6,420 bases of DNA from positions 1 through 6,420 of the forward strand of contig DAOVDP010000071.1 of assembly GCA_030669445.1 (NCBI GenBank), read 5' to 3'. The stretch's first letter is position 1. Each line of letters opens with the position of its first letter. The translations under genes were made by a program, and so were the position numbers. This DNA comes from Candidatus Latescibacterota bacterium (lineage in GTDB: Bacteria; Latescibacterota; MVCY01). Positions 3,817 through 6,420 of the stretch are shown here, one piece after another. The notes under the pieces are model-generated. The model saw nothing but the letters and a program-made list of their open reading frames with translations, had not been told where the DNA came from and did no database searches.

Positions 3817-5082
3817 TCACTGTTCATCCCCTTCCTGAGCCTTCGGCCTTTTCTTAACAATCTTAACCTTGGTTATTCTCTGGCCATTCACCTCCTGGAT
3901 GAACATCTGTAAGTTACTAATTTCCAAAGTTTGTCCTTTTTTAGGAATACTCCCCAGATGGTTATAGATGACCCCTCCCAGAGTCTCAAACCCATCCCTG
4001 GGCAGGTCAATCCCCAGCAGTTCATTTAGATCATGGATGTCGATCTTGGCATCTGCCAACAAGGTCTCTGTGTCCAGCCACCTGTAGAGCTGCTCTTCAG
4101 TGTCGTACTCATCCTGGATCTCTCCCACAATCTCCTCAATAAGGTCTTCTAAGGTGACCAGACCCGCTGTCCCGCCGTATTCATCAACAACCACGGCTAT
4201 ATGTATTTTCTTGGTCCTAAACTCTCTGAGCATCTCGTCGATTTTTTTATTCTCAGGCACAAAATAGGTTTCCCGCATCACCTTCCTTATATTCCACTGC
4301 TCTGATTTCCTTAATATGGGAAGCAAGTCTTTGGCATAAATGACCCCCTGGATGCTGTCGACTGTCTCTTCATAGATGGGAATGCGAGAATGCCCCACTT
4401 GACTTATCAGGTCGACCAACTCCTGAAGTCCGCTGGAGACTTCTGCACAGACCATATCTATTCGGGGCACCATCACCTCTTTCACGCTGGTTTCAGAGAA
4501 CTCGAAGATGTTGCTGATCATCTCTTTTTCTACCTTTTCAATCACTCCCTCCTCACTCTCAGCCTCAACGATGCTCTTCAACTCCTCCTCTTTTATTTCT
4601 TTCAACTCCTGTTCCTTGGGAGAGAACCTGTAGAGGAAGTTGGTAAGAGGAAGCAACAACACATAAAAAATATAGATAAGGGAAGCAACTCTGGGCAACG
4701 AGTTCTCTCCCCCTCGGGCAATCCTTCGGGGAAGGACCTGTTCAGCGAGGAAGAAGGCAAATAAAGCGACAGCCACGGCCAGTGCCAACCCCGCTAGTTC
4801 ATAGGGACCTTTGCTGGAGCAGATATCCTGGATCAGAAGGATCAACATCAGTGTGGCCAGCAGGGTAGCAAGAGATCTGGCAATGGTCACTGCTAAATGC
4901 AATTTCTGTTTAGGTTGGTAAATTTTTAGTATCTTTCCAGCAGTTCTATCTCCTTTCTCCTTTGATTTCTCTAAAGAGGAACGAGAAAGGGACACAATAA
5001 CAGACTCAGCGCCTGTCAGAAGCGCTATTAAGCCCAATAGGAGTAAAAACACTCCTCCTTGAATAAACGAGTCAACTTCCAA
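3817..5082 (-). CDS. CNNM/CorC-HlyC family membrane transporter with CBS pair, 421 aa
   Basis: The order of domains is that of bacterial CNNM/CorC proteins, which move or sense Mg2+ (possibly Co2+) across the inner membrane. Residues 1-155 are a DUF21-type membrane part with hydrophobic spans near 8-30, 66-86, 97-116 and 131-150 and a GAESVIVSLSR motif (24-34). The cytoplasmic CBS pair follows, about 200-325: VMVPRID (203-209), HSRIPIYE (231-238) and VVVDEYGGTAGLVTLEDLIE (297-316) with VGEIQDEYD (319-327). The C-terminal CorC_HlyC transporter-associated domain is about 335-410. The start is a TTG at 5082: an in-frame TGA lies nine bases upstream and AAGGAG lies about 11 bases before the TTG. 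A GTG at residue 11 is a less likely alternative. It is downstream of ybeY, after a 215-bp gap with no gene seen. A weak stem AACAGT/ACTGTT spans the stop codon (3810-3824). The old haemolysin name does not imply toxicity. Confidence 0.9.
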   Translation of the reverse strand: MEVDSFIQGGVFLLLLGLIALLTGAESVIVSLSRSSLEKSKEKGDRTAGKILKIYQPKQKLHLAVTIARSLATLLATLMLILLIQDICSSKGPYELAGLALAVAVALFAFFLAEQVLPRRIARGGENSLPRVASLIYIFYVLLLPLTNFLYRFSPKEQELKEIKEEELKSIVEAESEEGVIEKVEKEMISNIFEFSETSVKEVMVPRIDMVCAEVSSGLQELVDLISQVGHSRIPIYEETVDSIQGVIYAKDLLPILRKSEQWNIRKVMRETYFVPENKKIDEMLREFRTKKIHIAVVVDEYGGTAGLVTLEDLIEEIVGEIQDEYDTEEQLYRWLDTETLLADAKIDIHDLNELLGIDLPRDGFETLGGVIYNHLGSIPKKGQTLEISNLQMFIQEVNGQRITKVKIVKKRPKAQEGDEQ

Positions 5083-5297
5083 GAAATATCACTCTCCTTG
5101 ATACTTAATGGCCTCAGCTTCACACCCCCGGAGTTCAAGAAGGTGCAAGAGGCCAGTTTGTGCACATTGGTTTTACCTAAATTACGCGTCGACATAGAAG
5201 TTACAAGAACTCGTTGAGGTCTCGTCTTTCACCTATTAAGCAGGCCCCTTACTTCTTATAAATTCTTATTACTCAGTGTCTAATGCATAATCAGGCC

Positions 5298-5765
5298 TTA
5301 CTTAAAATCAACATAGAACTGGGATAAATATCCTTCTGTTTTCTGATCCATCACCTCCCTATCTGCGTCGGATTGATCATCGTATCCCACCAGATGGAGA
5401 AGACCGTGAACAACTAATCGAGCCACCTCATTTTCCAAAGATACTTCATATTGTTGAGCCTGCTTGGCGGCTCTTTCCAGGGAGATATAGATCTCACCTG
5501 TTTTTTCTTCGGAGAGGTGTTCACTCAGGTCAAAGCAAAGCACATCTGTAGGCAGATCAACCTGACGGTATCTTCGGTTTAACTCCCGGATGAATTCATC
5601 GTTAGCGAAGATGATATTCACCTCCTCTTTTTTGTATCCCAGATATCCGAGAAGCCGCTGTGAGGCCAAACGAAGCCCTTGTGTGTTGAATTTGCTGAGC
5701 TTCTCAGCTCCCCTTTGGTGAAGAATTTGCATCGCTCTGTTCCTTTGGATATTCAACTCTGACAT
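5298..5765 (-). CDS. ybeY: Endoribonuclease YbeY, 16S rRNA maturation factor, 155 aa
   Basis: YbeY is a zinc-dependent RNase needed for 16S rRNA 3'-end processing and 70S ribosome quality control. The family signatures are clear: ELNRRYRQVDLPTDVLCFDL (61-80), the GEIYIS strand (90-95), and the zinc-binding VVHGLLHLVGYDD (118-130). The canonical motif is H-x3-H-x5-H; here H120 and H124 are kept but the third ligand is Asp130. Such a change is known in some lineages and Asp can bind zinc, so activity is likely retained. The ATG at 5765 has no good ribosome site. The ATG at 5732 (residue 12) has AAAGGA eight bases upstream and may be the true start, giving 144 residues. With either start the gene overlaps the end of pgpH (62 or 29 bases), so it is translationally coupled to it. 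The pgpH-ybeY order is common in bacteria. Confidence 0.92.
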   Translation of the reverse strand: MSELNIQRNRAMQILHQRGAEKLSKFNTQGLRLASQRLLGYLGYKKEEVNIIFANDEFIRELNRRYRQVDLPTDVLCFDLSEHLSEEKTGEIYISLERAAKQAQQYEVSLENEVARLVVHGLLHLVGYDDQSDADREVMDQKTEGYLSQFYVDFK

Positions 5766-6420
5766 GAAATATGCCTGATAAAATAGGAAGGAAACTTTCG
5801 CTGATCCTATTCAAGTCTCGCAGAGTCAAATCGGACTCATCCAACTCGGACTCGATCAGCTTTAACTGAATAACCTCTTTGATCGTCTCTTTTATGCGAC
5901 TGGAAGTCTTCTGCCGGAGAGAACGGGTAGCGGCCTCTACTGAGTCGGCCAACATAACAATCGCCGCTTCTTTGGTTTGCGGTCGAGGACCCGGATACCG
6001 AAATAGGTCCTTCTTCACCTCTCCCTTGTCGCCCTTTTCCCGTGCCCGATGGTAGAAATAGCTCATCACCGCTGTTCCATGGTGCTGATGAATGATATCC
6101 TTAATCACTTTGGGTAGTTTGTGACGATCAGCCAGCTCACATCCCTCTTTGATGTGTGAAGCCAAAATGAGGCTGCTCATAGAGGGGGTAAGTTTATCGT
6201 GGGGGTTTTTACCTTTTAGTTGATTTTCCACAAAGTATTCCGGTTTTTCCATTTTGCCAATATCGTGGTAGTAAGAACCTACCCTTGCCAGCAAGGAATT
6301 TGCCCCGATTGCCTCTGCCGCCGCTTCAGATAGACTGCCGACAATAATACTGTGATTGTAAGTGCCAGGGGCTTTGATGGCCAAGTCTTTTAACAAGGGG
6401 TGGTTCAAATCCGAAAGTTC
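5704..6420 (-). CDS. pgpH: HD-domain phosphodiesterase PgpH/YqfF, C-terminal part; gene runs off the right edge
   Basis: The frame is open from the window edge to the TGA at 5706-5704, giving 238 residues of the cytoplasmic HD domain. The first visible residues, ELSDLNHPLLKDLAIKAPGT, are the typical entry to the PgpH (7TMR-HDED) HD domain. Metal-ligand candidates occur in order: His23 (YNHS), His52-Asp53 (YYHDIGK), His89 (ASHI), His113/114 (HQHHGT) and Asp159 (LADSVEAATRS). Characterised PgpH proteins hydrolyse cyclic di-AMP to pApA and so link this second messenger to potassium and wall homeostasis. The N-terminal extracellular region and seven membrane helices, expected to add several hundred residues, lie beyond the window. 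The C-terminus is short (FHVRVEYPKEQ plus a Ser/Asp-rich tail) and overlaps the start of ybeY. Confidence 0.9.
   Translation of the reverse strand, partial: ELSDLNHPLLKDLAIKAPGTYNHSIIVGSLSEAAAEAIGANSLLARVGSYYHDIGKMEKPEYFVENQLKGKNPHDKLTPSMSSLILASHIKEGCELADRHKLPKVIKDIIHQHHGTAVMSYFYHRAREKGDKGEVKKDLFRYPGPRPQTKEAAIVMLADSVEAATRSLRQKTSSRIKETIKEVIQLKLIESELDESDLTLRDLNRISESFLPILSGIFHVRVEYPKEQSDANSSPKGS

Noticed and set aside
4390..4764. Plus-strand 124-codon open frame
   Set aside because: It is a shadow antisense to the CorC-type gene.

Overview
The window is a stretch of bacterial chromosome: standard code, clear Shine-Dalgarno sites, sigma70-type promoters and Rho-independent terminators. The lineage cannot be fixed. 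The gene set and repeat content would suit an uncultured or poorly sampled phylum, but that is only an impression.

Layout. (1) 1-1112, minus strand: the N-terminal 247 codons of a uroporphyrinogen-decarboxylase-like (PF01208, methyltransferase type) protein run off the left edge. Upstream is a start-less fragment of a small membrane protein. (2) 1297-3542: a probable integrated island. The intact tRNA-Phe gene (3500-3572, minus) is duplicated as a decayed 3' half at 1298-1353. This is the arrangement left when an element integrates into a tRNA 3' end; no integrase is visible. On the plus strand the island carries a run of toxin-antitoxin genes: a VapB-like antitoxin with a 21-residue stump of its PIN toxin, an orphan 89-residue protein, and an apparently intact hicB-hicA pair. 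The rest is non-coding but highly structured: a minus-strand RNA candidate ending in a terminator with a competing pairing (2721-2831), a 406-bp element with 24-bp inverted ends (2872-3277), a 58-bp double-hairpin repeat inside it (2920-2977), and more hairpins. (3) 3500-3721, minus: tRNA-Phe and an initiator tRNA-fMet, with a good promoter before fMet and a terminator-like hairpin between the two. (4) 3817-6420, minus: conserved housekeeping genes in the order pgpH (HD phosphodiesterase, cut by the right edge), ybeY (16S rRNA maturation endonuclease, with Asp in place of the third zinc-ligand His) and a CNNM/CorC-type CBS-domain membrane protein.

How they fit: the right third is an ordinary c-di-AMP / ribosome maturation / ion-transport cluster. 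The two tRNAs beside it gave an entry site for a mobile element whose remains, mostly TA modules and repeats, fill the middle. The most unusual items are the tRNA-Phe att-like duplication and the attenuator-like structured RNA beside hicBA.
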